A stretch of DNA of 64,000 nucleotides from Bradyrhizobiaceae bacterium (GCA_003963435.1 RXJC01000004.1:62001-126000), one strand, 5' to 3'. Positions 41,251 to 50,278 are shown, counted from the first letter of the stretch. Notes: generated by a model from the letters alone, not told the origin. Translations and numbers: made by a program.

Positions 41251-42132
41251 ATGAATTTCGACATCGACTGCCTGCGCACGTTCGTGCTTGTCGCCGACAG
41301 CATGAGTTTCTCGCGCGCAGCAGAGACGGTCGGTCGATCTCAATCCACCGTCAGCCAGCAGATCGGCAAGCTCGAAGTCCAGATCGGCAAGAGCCTGCTC
41401 GACCGGCGAAAGGGCCGCGTATTCGAATTGACATCCGAAGGCACCAAGCTGCTTCAGTACGCGCGCCGCATGTTGCAGCTAAACGACGAAGCCTATGCCT
41501 CGATGTCCGACGACGTGCTGACCGGCTTCGTGAGGCTTGGCGTCCCACTAGATTTTTTTGGACGAGATTTCACGACTTGGCTCGCTGGCTTCAAGGCGAT
41601 GCATCCGATGGTCGGTCTCGAAATCGAAGCCAACCAATCCGAGAATCTGATGAAGCGCAGCGCTCGGGGCGAATTCGATCTAGCTTTTTTCAAGCAGGAT
41701 ACCGGAGCTAAACACGGTACGGTGACGCTGCGCGAGCAACTCGTCTGGGTAGCCGGCGCAAATTATCTGCCGGACGCGCTCCAATCGATACCGCTAATCT
41801 TGTTTCCCGAAGGCTGCGCTTATCGCCGCTGCGCGATCGCTGCACTTGGAGAAGAACAACGAAACTGGCATCTCAGCTTTGTCAGCCCGAGTTTCGAGTT
41901 GCTGCGAGCCGCCGCGAGCGAAGGAATGGGCGTTACGGTTCTTGCTCGTTCGCTGGTGACGGCGCCGCTGCGGATTATCAACCATAATGTCAGGTTGCCG
42001 GAATTGCCGACGGTTGAACTGGTGTATTCGCAGGGACGACACACGAATTCCCGCGTCGTTGGAGAACTCGCAACCTACCTCGCCGACAATTTGGCGAACT
42101 GCATTTCAATCCCCGCCAGCGGCGCGGCTTGA
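41251..42132 (+). CDS. LysR family transcriptional regulator
   Basis: FDIDCLRTFVLVADSMSFSRAAETVGRSQSTVSQQIGKLEVQIGKSLLDRRKGRVFELTSEG. Confidence 0.93.
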   Translation: MNFDIDCLRTFVLVADSMSFSRAAETVGRSQSTVSQQIGKLEVQIGKSLLDRRKGRVFELTSEGTKLLQYARRMLQLNDEAYASMSDDVLTGFVRLGVPLDFFGRDFTTWLAGFKAMHPMVGLEIEANQSENLMKRSARGEFDLAFFKQDTGAKHGTVTLREQLVWVAGANYLPDALQSIPLILFPEGCAYRRCAIAALGEEQRNWHLSFVSPSFELLRAAASEGMGVTVLARSLVTAPLRIINHNVRLPELPTVELVYSQGRHTNSRVVGELATYLADNLANCISIPASGAA

Positions 42133-42511
42133 AGCAGCGCTGCAACTCAGCCGCGCAGACGATCGCTGACCTTAAGGCGCCAGGGTACAACCGGAAGGCG
42201 CACGAGCGGTCAACGTCAGGCGCTGGAAACGGCAAGCGTGACGATCGACGATCTCATCGCCGGAATGGGCGTCGGACGGTCGAGCCGCATGCCGTTGTCG
42301 GGGAAAAAGTCGACGCTTGGACTGACACAGCTGAGGTGCCAGCAACGCTGATGAGTCCGGTATTGAGGGACTAGTCATCAACGATATTTCGACCTCTACG
42401 GCGTTGACCTACGGATCGTCAAGCTGCATTCTGGATCATATGATCAATAATTACTTCCGCGGCCAAGCACCAAGCGGGGGTTGCCGATGCCGTATCCCGA
42501 GGGAGGCGATA

Positions 42512-43606
42512 ATGCACACCAACGGGCCCGTGCTCCGTTCGATGACGGCAACAGCCGTGAAGTTACCGATGAAGAGGCCGCTCGGCACCAGTGCCAGAAG
42601 CATCAACGAAGCTTGCCTGTTGCTGGTCGACGTTTTGACGCAAGACGGGATCCAAGGGCACGCCTACGCATTTTGTTACCAAGCAGCGATCGCACGATCG
42701 TTGGTGCCAATCGTGGCCGAACTGAGCGAGCAGTTAGCCGGCAGCCCTCTTCTCCCTGTCGACCTCGCATATGCGGTTGCGAGGCACTTCAGGCTTCCAG
42801 GTCTGACCGGCCCGCTGGCAATGGTCGCCTCATCGGTCGATACTGCGGTTTGGGATGCACTGGCCAAATCAGCCGGCAAGCCACTTGCGGTCTATCTTGG
42901 GGCCAGCCCTCAGCCGATCCCGGCCTATAACAGCAATGGACTCGGATTGATGCCGGCGGAAGCCGCTGCCGACGAAGCCGAGGCTCTATTGGCGGACGGG
43001 TTTGCGGCGGTCAAGCTCAGGCTTGGGCGGACCAATTTCGAGCTCGATCTGGCTGCTGTCAGGGCGGTGCGTCGTCGGCTACCGGATTCAATACGGCTGA
43101 TGGTCGATTTCAACCAGGCACTGACGTTTTCGGACGCGATGCTATACGCGCTCGCGCTCGACGACGAGGGCATTTACTGGATCGAAGAGCCGATCCGGCA
43201 TGACGACTACGCGCATATGGCGCAGATCGCTCAAGCCGCGCGTACGCCGATTCAGATCGGGGAAAACTTTACCGGATTGGCTCCGATGGCGGCAGCGTTG
43301 GAAGCACGCTCCTCCGACTACGTGATGCTCGATCTCGACCGGATTGGCGGTGTGACCGGCTGGCAGCGCGCCTCCGGGCTCGCCTCCGCTTATAACCGCG
43401 AAGTATCGTCGCATCTTTTTCCCGAGGTGAGCGTGCATTTGCTGGCGGCAACGCCAGGGCGCCATTGGCTTGAATACGTCGACTGGGCCGATCCGATCCT
43501 ACAACAACCGCTGCGTATCAAGGACGGCCTGGCAATACCTTCCAGCGTTCCAGGCAACGGCCTTGCCTGGAACGACGATGTCGTCGCGAAATACCGGCTA
43601 ACCTGA
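42512..43606 (+). CDS. Mandelate racemase/muconate lactonizing enzyme family protein
   Basis: FAAVKLRLGRTNFELDLAAVRAVRRRLPDSIRLMVDFNQALTF...YWIEEPIRHDDYAHMAQIAQAARTPIQIGENFTG. Confidence 0.9.
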   Translation: MHTNGPVLRSMTATAVKLPMKRPLGTSARSINEACLLLVDVLTQDGIQGHAYAFCYQAAIARSLVPIVAELSEQLAGSPLLPVDLAYAVARHFRLPGLTGPLAMVASSVDTAVWDALAKSAGKPLAVYLGASPQPIPAYNSNGLGLMPAEAAADEAEALLADGFAAVKLRLGRTNFELDLAAVRAVRRRLPDSIRLMVDFNQALTFSDAMLYALALDDEGIYWIEEPIRHDDYAHMAQIAQAARTPIQIGENFTGLAPMAAALEARSSDYVMLDLDRIGGVTGWQRASGLASAYNREVSSHLFPEVSVHLLAATPGRHWLEYVDWADPILQQPLRIKDGLAIPSSVPGNGLAWNDDVVAKYRLT

Positions 43607-43625
43607 TCGGTAAGGAAGGCGGTGC

Positions 43626-44378
43626 ATGATGGATCCTGCCTCCTTGAGAAAATTGGCTGCCCGCCAATGGCGCGATTATCAGTGCGGCATGCCAGGGACT
43701 ATATTTGCCGATCCGGACGTAGCATTGACCCTGGATGACGCGTACAAAATCCAGATGGAGTTCGCGGGCCTGCGCCGCGCCGCTGGTGACGCTGTGGCCG
43801 GCTACAAGGTCGGTTGCATCGGCTCCGGCGTCGTCGAACAGTTCGGCATGAGCGGGCCGATCCATGCCCGGCTGTTTCGTAGTGAGATCCACACGTCCGG
43901 CTTAGCTCTTCGCCACCGGACTTACGCCAACCCAGCGATCGAAGGCGAGATGGCGCTGCGGATTGGGCTCGACGGTGGAATAGCGGCGGCTTTTCCGGTC
44001 ATCGAGTTGCACCAGTTCGTGTTCAGGGCTACGCAGAAGACGCTTTCCGAACTCGTCGCCAATAACGGCATCAACGCTGGCGCGGTCATCCCGGAGCATC
44101 TCAAGGCGGCCCCGCTCGAAGCCTGGGCAAACGCCCGCACGTTATCCATTTCGATCAACGGCGCGAACGTTGAGACTGGTGCTTTGTGGGCCATGGCCGG
44201 CGGCGCCCCCGAAGCTCTCGAGTGGCTTCGCGGTGACCTCCTTCGTTTCGGCGAAGTTCTGATGCCCGGAGATCTCGTGCTAGCAGGGACTCCCCTTGGC
44301 CTTCACCCTGTTCAAGTGGGCGACTGTGTTGTCGTGTCGATCGATGGAAGGGAATGCGTCGATTGCCGATTTGAGTAA
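43626..44378 (+). CDS. 2-keto-4-pentenoate hydratase/fumarylacetoacetate hydrolase-like (MhpD family)
   Basis: AGYKVGCIGSGVVEQFGMSGPIHARLF...EGEMALRIG...WLRGDLLRFGEVLMPGDLVLAGTPLGLHPVQVGD. Confidence 0.85.
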   Translation: MMDPASLRKLAARQWRDYQCGMPGTIFADPDVALTLDDAYKIQMEFAGLRRAAGDAVAGYKVGCIGSGVVEQFGMSGPIHARLFRSEIHTSGLALRHRTYANPAIEGEMALRIGLDGGIAAAFPVIELHQFVFRATQKTLSELVANNGINAGAVIPEHLKAAPLEAWANARTLSISINGANVETGALWAMAGGAPEALEWLRGDLLRFGEVLMPGDLVLAGTPLGLHPVQVGDCVVVSIDGRECVDCRFE

Positions 44379-44390
44379 CGATCAAAAGGC

Positions 44391-45011
44391 TTAACTCAAG
44401 GGCGTCATGACGACGGCCCGAAAGGACTGACGGTCGGTCATGTGTCGATACCACCGGTAGAGATTGGGCAATTCTGGACGATGAATGTCCAGCGCGTACC
44501 ACCTATGAACGGTGATCGCGGCTGGAATGTCCGCCATGGAAAAAGAATCGCCGACCAGAAAGCCGCGATCGGACAGACGGGAGTCCAGTATCTGCGCGGC
44601 AGCGAGCGAGAGGCTTTCGGCCCTCGCGATGACTGTCGCGTCGCGCTTTACGGCCGGCGTCCTGACGAGTTCGATGAACAATGGGCGCAGGGCAGGCCAA
44701 AAGACGGTGGCCTGCCAATCCATCCAACGTTCCGCGTCGAACCTGGTTCTGACGTCCGCTGGATAGAGGTCGCCGCGTCCGCTCTGTTGCGCGAGATAAC
44801 GCACTATGACATTCGATTCCCAAAGCTGAAAATCGCCATCCTCGATGGTGGGAACGAGACCGTTCGGGTTGAGAGCACGATATGTGGGCGTGTTGGTAAG
44901 CCCGAACTCGTGACCCGCATCGATCCGATCGTAGGGCAAGCCGAGTTCTCCGCAACACCAGAGTACTTTCTGGACGTTGATGGAATTCGCTCGCCCCCAA
45001 ATCTTGAGCAT
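44391..45011 (-). CDS. Glutathione S-transferase family protein
   Basis: MLKIWGRANSINVQKVLWCCGELGLPYDRIDAGHEFGLTNTPTYRALNPNGLVPTIEDGDFQLWESNVIVRYLAQ. Confidence 0.92.
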   Translation of the reverse strand: MLKIWGRANSINVQKVLWCCGELGLPYDRIDAGHEFGLTNTPTYRALNPNGLVPTIEDGDFQLWESNVIVRYLAQQSGRGDLYPADVRTRFDAERWMDWQATVFWPALRPLFIELVRTPAVKRDATVIARAESLSLAAAQILDSRLSDRGFLVGDSFSMADIPAAITVHRWYALDIHRPELPNLYRWYRHMTDRQSFRAVVMTPLS

Positions 45012-45029
45012 CTCGGTTGATCCTTATCG

Positions 45030-45061
45030 GTCCACTTGTGGTACAATGACCACAAGTGGAC
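45030..45061. promoter_or_regulatory. Perfect 13-bp inverted repeat upstream of a GST gene
   Basis: GTCCACTTGTGGT-ACAATG-ACCACAAGTGGAC. Confidence 0.7.
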
Positions 45062-45081
45062 TACTGCTGTTGATGTCGGAG

Positions 45082-45384
45082 CTAGGCGGGAAGTTTGTCC
45101 GCCAGCACGAGCGGTTGGCGAATCTCTGGAGCCGCGGCGAGCAGCTCAGAGGCGTTCGCCATGAGTGCGGCGGCGACGGCGCCGTTCAGGTGGGCGGTCC
45201 GTCCGGCTTCATCGTTGAATGTATCAAAGATCGCGAACGTCGCCTTGTCGAAACGCACGGCGAACCACGCGACGGTGCCGCTCTCGGCCAGGACGAGGCT
45301 GCGTGCATTCGCAAGAAACGTCGCGACCTCTTCTTCCTTGCCTGGCTTTGCTTTCAGCTCAACATAGATTGCGAAATGCGTCAT
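45082..45384 (-). CDS. Antibiotic biosynthesis monooxygenase (ABM)/quinol monooxygenase-like protein
   Basis: MTHFAIYVELKAKPGKEEEVATFLANARSLVLAESGTVAWFAVRFDKATFAIFDTFNDEAGRTAHLNG. Confidence 0.88.
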   Translation of the reverse strand: MTHFAIYVELKAKPGKEEEVATFLANARSLVLAESGTVAWFAVRFDKATFAIFDTFNDEAGRTAHLNGAVAAALMANASELLAAAPEIRQPLVLADKLPA

Positions 45385-45451
45385 GAATGGTCTCCTTTTA
45401 TGCGGCCTAGCGCCGAACCTCTACACCGAGCTGAGGGCGATCATTCCGTGG

Positions 45452-46258
45452 CTAGAGTGCCGAATGGTCGCGAACCGCTTCCACCAATGCAGCCTTGAGA
45501 TCGACAAAGCGCTTGTCGAGGGCTTCGGGGTCGTCGCGGTTCAAGGCGATCATTTTGGCGCGCGCCTCGCCTCCGCGGATGACTTCGAAGGCGTCCTTCT
45601 CCATCCCCTCGATAACAGCCGCAGCTACCGCGCTTGCCGGCTCACGGGTGAAGCCCAGCTCCGGCCCCGCACGTGAAGAGCGCATCATCGGCGTGTCAGT
45701 CGCGCCGGGATACACCGTCATGACATGTACACCCTCGCCTTTCAGTTCTCGGCGAAGCGACTCGCCGAACTTCGCCAGACCGCCCTTCACGCCGGCGTAG
45801 GTCGCATAGAACGGTGCCGCAACAAGCGCGATGCCCGACGTGACATTGACGACCAAGCCGTCCCTGGTCGCCCGCAGCGTCGGCAGGGCAGCGCGGGTCA
45901 GGAGAATGGGCGCGACGAGGTCGACCTCAATCATCGCCCTGATTTCGGACTCCGTCGTGTCTTCGAGCCTACCGGCCCTGACCCCGCCGGCATTGTTGAT
46001 GAGGATGTCGAGACCGCCAAGCTTCTCCAGCGCGAGTTTGAGCGACGTCTCCCGTCCTCGATCGGTGCTGACGTCCGCCGCGATGGCGTGGACCCTTCGT
46101 CCTGCATGGCTAAGCCGCTTGGCGGCTTCTTCAACGACATCTGCCCGGCGGCCAGTTATCGCGACTGTTGCGCCTTTTGCCAGCATCGCCTCGGCGATCG
46201 CCAGCCCGATGCCGCTGGAGCCGCCGGTGATGAGCGCTCGTTTTCCCTGAAGTTTCAT
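45452..46258 (-). CDS. SDR family oxidoreductase
   Basis: RALITGGSSGIGLAIAEAMLAKGATVAITGRR, LINNAGG, YATYAGVKGGLAKF. Confidence 0.93.
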   Translation of the reverse strand: MKLQGKRALITGGSSGIGLAIAEAMLAKGATVAITGRRADVVEEAAKRLSHAGRRVHAIAADVSTDRGRETSLKLALEKLGGLDILINNAGGVRAGRLEDTTESEIRAMIEVDLVAPILLTRAALPTLRATRDGLVVNVTSGIALVAAPFYATYAGVKGGLAKFGESLRRELKGEGVHVMTVYPGATDTPMMRSSRAGPELGFTREPASAVAAAVIEGMEKDAFEVIRGGEARAKMIALNRDDPEALDKRFVDLKAALVEAVRDHSAL

Positions 46259-46302
46259 CTGACCTCACTGGTTCGATTACTTGAAGATGTTGGGTGCCGG
46301 CT

Positions 46303-47013
46303 TTATCGGGTAGCTACCTTCGGGTAGTTGGACGGGAAGAGCGAGCGGCGCGTCTCGTCATCGACCTCCTTTTTGAAGGTATGATCCTTTCCTACCGCAC
46401 GAGCTTTTGCCACGGCTGGCCGCACGTCGATCGCACGGTACCAACGATCGATATTGGGAAACGCCGCGAGAGGTCCACCCTCGCTCGGCAGCACGCGCGG
46501 GGCCCGCTCCAACCATCCCCAGGCGGAAATATCAGCGATCGTGAAGTCAGTGCCGACGATAAACTCACGATCTTTCAAATGGGCATCGAGCACCTCGTAG
46601 TGCCGCTCGACTTCCCGACGGTAGCGATTAATCGCGTAGGTCAGCTTTTCGGGGGCTGCGTGCTGAAAGTGCACAGCTTGCCCGGAGAACGGTCCGATAC
46701 CCGTTGCGATAAAAAGCAGCCAAGAAAGCAATTCCGGCTTGTCGGCCGGCGAACCCATCAGACGTCCGGTCTTCTCGCCGAGGTAAAGCAAGATCGCGGT
46801 GGAATCGAAGACCCTGGCTTCCTTCCCGCCCGGCCCCTCCGTGTCGACGATGGCAGGCACCTTGCCATTCGGATTGATAGCCCGAAACTCCGGGGTATGT
46901 TGCTCTCCCTTGCTCGTATCCACCGGAACCACTTGATAGGCCAAGCCGGTCTCTTCGAGCATCAACGCTACTTTCGCAGGATTGGGCGTGGGGTGGAAAT
47001 AGAATCGAATCAT
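46303..47013 (-). CDS. Glutathione S-transferase family protein
   Basis: MIRFYFHPTPNPAKVALMLEETGLAYQVVPVDTSKGEQHTPEFRAINPNGKVPAIVD. Confidence 0.92.
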   Translation of the reverse strand: MIRFYFHPTPNPAKVALMLEETGLAYQVVPVDTSKGEQHTPEFRAINPNGKVPAIVDTEGPGGKEARVFDSTAILLYLGEKTGRLMGSPADKPELLSWLLFIATGIGPFSGQAVHFQHAAPEKLTYAINRYRREVERHYEVLDAHLKDREFIVGTDFTIADISAWGWLERAPRVLPSEGGPLAAFPNIDRWYRAIDVRPAVAKARAVGKDHTFKKEVDDETRRSLFPSNYPKVATR

Positions 47014-47966
47014 TGACTTTCTCCCTTTTTGTTGCCCTCATTGGACGAGGTGGCAGCGAGACCAACGCCCATCGCGATGACGAAAATGGCGGCTGCCGAT
47101 GGCCATGATGGCCATTCGCCGAGAACTGGTATTGCCAAGAGGGTCGTCGTGACAGGCACAAGTGCAATGATCACGGCAGCCGCGCGAGGTCCAAGCAGCA
47201 CGACGGCGCGGTTGAACGCAAAGAGCGCAACCACGCTCATCATGATGCCTTGGTATATCGACTGAAACACGAGTTCGCCTTCGGACGCGGATGTCAGGTT
47301 CGAAAGGCTCAGTCCGATATAAAGCGGCAGGTAGACGATGGCCGACCAGAAGCAGATGAGTGCCGCCGCCTGAAGGGATGTAACGCCGGCTCGCGGCAGC
47401 CGTAGTGTGTAAACCGCCCATAGGACAGCGGCAGCCACAAGAGCCCCGGCACCGCCGATATCCAAGCGGCCTTCTGCCTGGACATAGACGCAAACCAAGG
47501 CGAATAGCCCGGCGGCGATCAAGCCGTAGCCGCTCAGCTGGCGCCGGCTCGGCCTTTCGCCAAGAAATGCCCAGGCAACGAGCCCGGCAAATACCGGCAT
47601 AAGGGCCGGCGTCACAGTAGAAGTCATGGTGGCCGATGTGGCCTGCAAGCCAAGGGCAACCATCAGAATGAAGGGAGCGCCCCAAAGCAGAGCCAGGATG
47701 ATGCCGCCCGGCCAGGCCCGGACACGCAGACGCAGTGGTCCAACAAACAGCACCGGTGTTAGAAAAAGTGCCCCTTCGCCTAAACGAAGTGCCATAACGT
47801 CCCAGACGCGAAGATCCTGACGAAGGCCCACACGGGTGACGACGAACCACCCGGAGAGAACGACGACCGCCACAATTCCCCACATGACACCCTGAGTCAT
47901 CTGCCAGGGATTGGACACGGCCATAGTGGTCCGGGCCGGAAGGTTGTCGACTGTCGCCATGTTCAT
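47010..47966 (-). CDS. EamA/DMT family transporter
   Basis: About 10 TM segments; WGIVAVVVLSGWFVVTRVGLRQDLRVWDVMALRLGEGALFL; ALMPVFAGLVAWAFLGERPS. Confidence 0.9.
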   Translation of the reverse strand: MNMATVDNLPARTTMAVSNPWQMTQGVMWGIVAVVVLSGWFVVTRVGLRQDLRVWDVMALRLGEGALFLTPVLFVGPLRLRVRAWPGGIILALLWGAPFILMVALGLQATSATMTSTVTPALMPVFAGLVAWAFLGERPSRRQLSGYGLIAAGLFALVCVYVQAEGRLDIGGAGALVAAAVLWAVYTLRLPRAGVTSLQAAALICFWSAIVYLPLYIGLSLSNLTSASEGELVFQSIYQGIMMSVVALFAFNRAVVLLGPRAAAVIIALVPVTTTLLAIPVLGEWPSWPSAAAIFVIAMGVGLAATSSNEGNKKGESQ

Positions 47967-48009
47967 TCAATTAGCTATCGTTGCAGCCGACATCGAAAAA
48001 CCAGTTCAT

Positions 48010-48031
48010 TTTTAGATCATACGATCTAAAA
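48010..48031. promoter_or_regulatory. TetR/NemR-like operator candidate upstream of EamA-GST genes
   Basis: TTTTAGATC-ATAC-GATCTAAAA; fits TAGAYCRNNYGRTCTA. Confidence 0.55.
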
Positions 48032-48078
48032 CGAATCAAGCCGGTTCGGCGACGGAAGGGTGACGGGCGACGATCACA

Positions 48079-48480
48079 TCAGGGCGACGAAGTCGCCGGA
48101 ACGCGATACAGGCGTCCGGTCCGGTCCAAATCCTCAACTGTCCAAGGAGCGCCGATGCCGCCGATCATCCAACGAAGAATCGACCAGAGATCACGATCCA
48201 GTAGATCCCCATCGATCGGCTCCAGGGCATCCACAACGGCATAAATTTCAAGACCCGTTGGAAAGGGGGCACCGCTTCTGCCGATAAAAATGAACGCGTA
48301 GACGCCTCCTGATGGAGTATGGACGAATCCGGGCTCGCTGAGTCCCTTTCGGTCCAGATCAAACGTCCGGACGAAAAAGTCGCGGAACTCCGGGTAGTGC
48401 GCGACGCGGTCCTCCGCCAACGCAAAGGAAAGCCGTTTTCCTTCAAGGTTCGGCATCTTGATGGGAGTAACTTCAGTCAT
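48079..48480 (-). CDS. Hypothetical protein, translationally coupled to the haloalkane dehalogenase-like gene
   Basis: 133 aa; ATGA overlap at 48477-48480; no family recognised. Confidence 0.7.
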   Translation of the reverse strand: MTEVTPIKMPNLEGKRLSFALAEDRVAHYPEFRDFFVRTFDLDRKGLSEPGFVHTPSGGVYAFIFIGRSGAPFPTGLEIYAVVDALEPIDGDLLDRDLWSILRWMIGGIGAPWTVEDLDRTGRLYRVPATSSP

Positions 48481-49562
48481 TGCTTGCCCCCGTTCGCGTC
48501 AAGCCGATCCAAAAAGGAGCCGATCAGCCGGGCGATCTCGGGAGCCGAATCTTCCTGTAGGAAATGTCTGCCCGTGACGAGATGGGGTCCCTCGGCGTGG
48601 GGCAGCAGCCGCTTGAAGCGGCTGGCGAACGTCGCCGCGTCGAAAACCTCATCCTCGCGTCCCCAGATGATAAGAGCAGGCAGCTTGGAGGAAGATAGTT
48701 CCTGCTCCAGCCATTTGAAACGCTCAAAGGCCCGCGCGTTCTCGTCAAGTGGAATCCAGCGTGGCCAAACCCAGGTCAGAAGTCGCGTAGCCGGATCCGG
48801 GAGAACGGTTTCATAGGCGGCCTGTGCTGTGTCAGCAAACCGCTCCCGATCGACCACAGAGAGATAGACGCCGCGGCCGGCGAGCGCACGATGATTTCCC
48901 AGGAGATAAGGGCCGATCAGCGGGGCATGCATCATCCTCCATGGAAAAATGCGGGTGTGAAACTCCGCCGGCGGCATGGGCCATGCCCAGGTGCTCATGA
49001 TCGTGAGCGCACGAACCCTAGCGGGATTGCTCATGGCGAATGATAGCCCCGTCGGTCCGCCCCAATCGTGGCAGACAAGGGTGATCCGCGTAAGGTCGAG
49101 CTGGCGCATGAGCGCCGTCAAATTGGCTGTGTGTCCATCGAGACAATGGGCTTGTTCACGAGTCGGCTTTTCTGACAGGCCAAATCCGATCATATCGGGC
49201 ACGATCACGCGTCGCCCCGCGCTGACAAGGGGCGCGATCATGTCGCGATAGAGGAACCCCCAGGTCGGATTGCCGTGGAGGAGGACCACGGGTTCCCCTT
49301 CCCCTTCATCTACGTAATGCATGCGCCAGCCATTGACGTTCGCGTAGCGCGGCGCATAGGGCCATCGATCACGCAAGGTCGCGGGGAGCACGCTGTCCGA
49401 TTGGATGGTCACTGTTCCCTCCACTGGCCCGACTGCTTGTTCTCTCATCGGCGCCGATGCCGCCACGAATATAGATCGAACGCTCCATAACGAAAGCGAC
49501 GAATCGCCGTATTTGAGCATACCTGCTCCAGCGGTATGAGGGCTTTGGGGGCGCCCGTGCAA
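48477..49562 (-). CDS. Haloalkane dehalogenase-like alpha/beta hydrolase
   Basis: LLHGNPTWGFLYRDMI, LVCHDWGGPTGLSFA (Asp nucleophile followed by Trp), LIIWGREDEVFD, GRHFLQEDSAPEIARLI. Real start is probably internal to the track ORF. Confidence 0.85.
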   Translation of the reverse strand: MHGRPQSPHTAGAGMLKYGDSSLSLWSVRSIFVAASAPMREQAVGPVEGTVTIQSDSVLPATLRDRWPYAPRYANVNGWRMHYVDEGEGEPVVLLHGNPTWGFLYRDMIAPLVSAGRRVIVPDMIGFGLSEKPTREQAHCLDGHTANLTALMRQLDLTRITLVCHDWGGPTGLSFAMSNPARVRALTIMSTWAWPMPPAEFHTRIFPWRMMHAPLIGPYLLGNHRALAGRGVYLSVVDRERFADTAQAAYETVLPDPATRLLTWVWPRWIPLDENARAFERFKWLEQELSSSKLPALIIWGREDEVFDAATFASRFKRLLPHAEGPHLVTGRHFLQEDSAPEIARLIGSFLDRLDANGGKQ

Positions 49563-49635
49563 TTGTCAGGCGACCAGTTTGAATGCTATGCAGCCATGTT
49601 GCGGCCGCTCAGGGTCGTAAGGGAGAGCTGCGATA

Positions 49636-50250
49636 ATGGCGAGGCCGCGCGAGTTCGACGAGGCTGCGGTGCTAGATGCTGCCATCGAGAGGTTTTGGCA
49701 CCGCGGTTATGAGGCGACGTCCGTGCGCGATCTGGCCGACGAAATGAATATCGCCGGCGCAAGCCTCTACAACGCTTTCGGCGATAAGCGATCATTATAT
49801 GTTCGGGCGTTGAATCGGTATCTAGACCAAAGCTTCCGCGAGCGAATACGTCGAATTGAGCCCAGCCTGCCGCCTCGCGAGGCTATCGTCGCGTTTCTGC
49901 AGGAAATCGTCAAAAGGTCTCTTGCCGACAAGAAGCGTCGCGGCTGCATGCTTGTGAACTCGGCCATCGAGAGCGCCCCGCACGATGCCGAGTTCTTCGA
50001 AGTCGTCGCCGTTTTCCTTGATGAGGTCGAGAGATTCTTCTTTCGATGCGTCAGTAATGGTCAGAAAGACGGGACCATCACGAAGGCGCTTTCGGCCGAA
50101 GACCTCTCCAAGTCACTGCTCGGCATTTTGCTTGGTATTCGTGTGTTGGCGCGCGTACGGCCAGAGCGAAAGCTGCTCGAGGGACTTTTACGGCCAGCAT
50201 TTTCTTTGTTGGACAACACACCATCCGCGAAACGTCGCAAGACGGCGTAG
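49636..50250 (+). CDS. TetR/AcrR family transcriptional regulator
   Basis: MARPREFDEAAVLDAAIERFWHRGYEATSVRDLADEMNIAGASLYNAFGDKRSLYVRALNRYLD. Confidence 0.93.
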   Translation: MARPREFDEAAVLDAAIERFWHRGYEATSVRDLADEMNIAGASLYNAFGDKRSLYVRALNRYLDQSFRERIRRIEPSLPPREAIVAFLQEIVKRSLADKKRRGCMLVNSAIESAPHDAEFFEVVAVFLDEVERFFFRCVSNGQKDGTITKALSAEDLSKSLLGILLGIRVLARVRPERKLLEGLLRPAFSLLDNTPSAKRRKTA

Positions 50251-50278
50251 TCGATCCCTGCAGGTTAGTACCGATCTG

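Noticed and set aside
47038-47970. 310-aa minus ORF alternative to EamA
   Set aside because: The 47010..47966 frame has clear TM helices and EamA motifs; this is the shadow frame.
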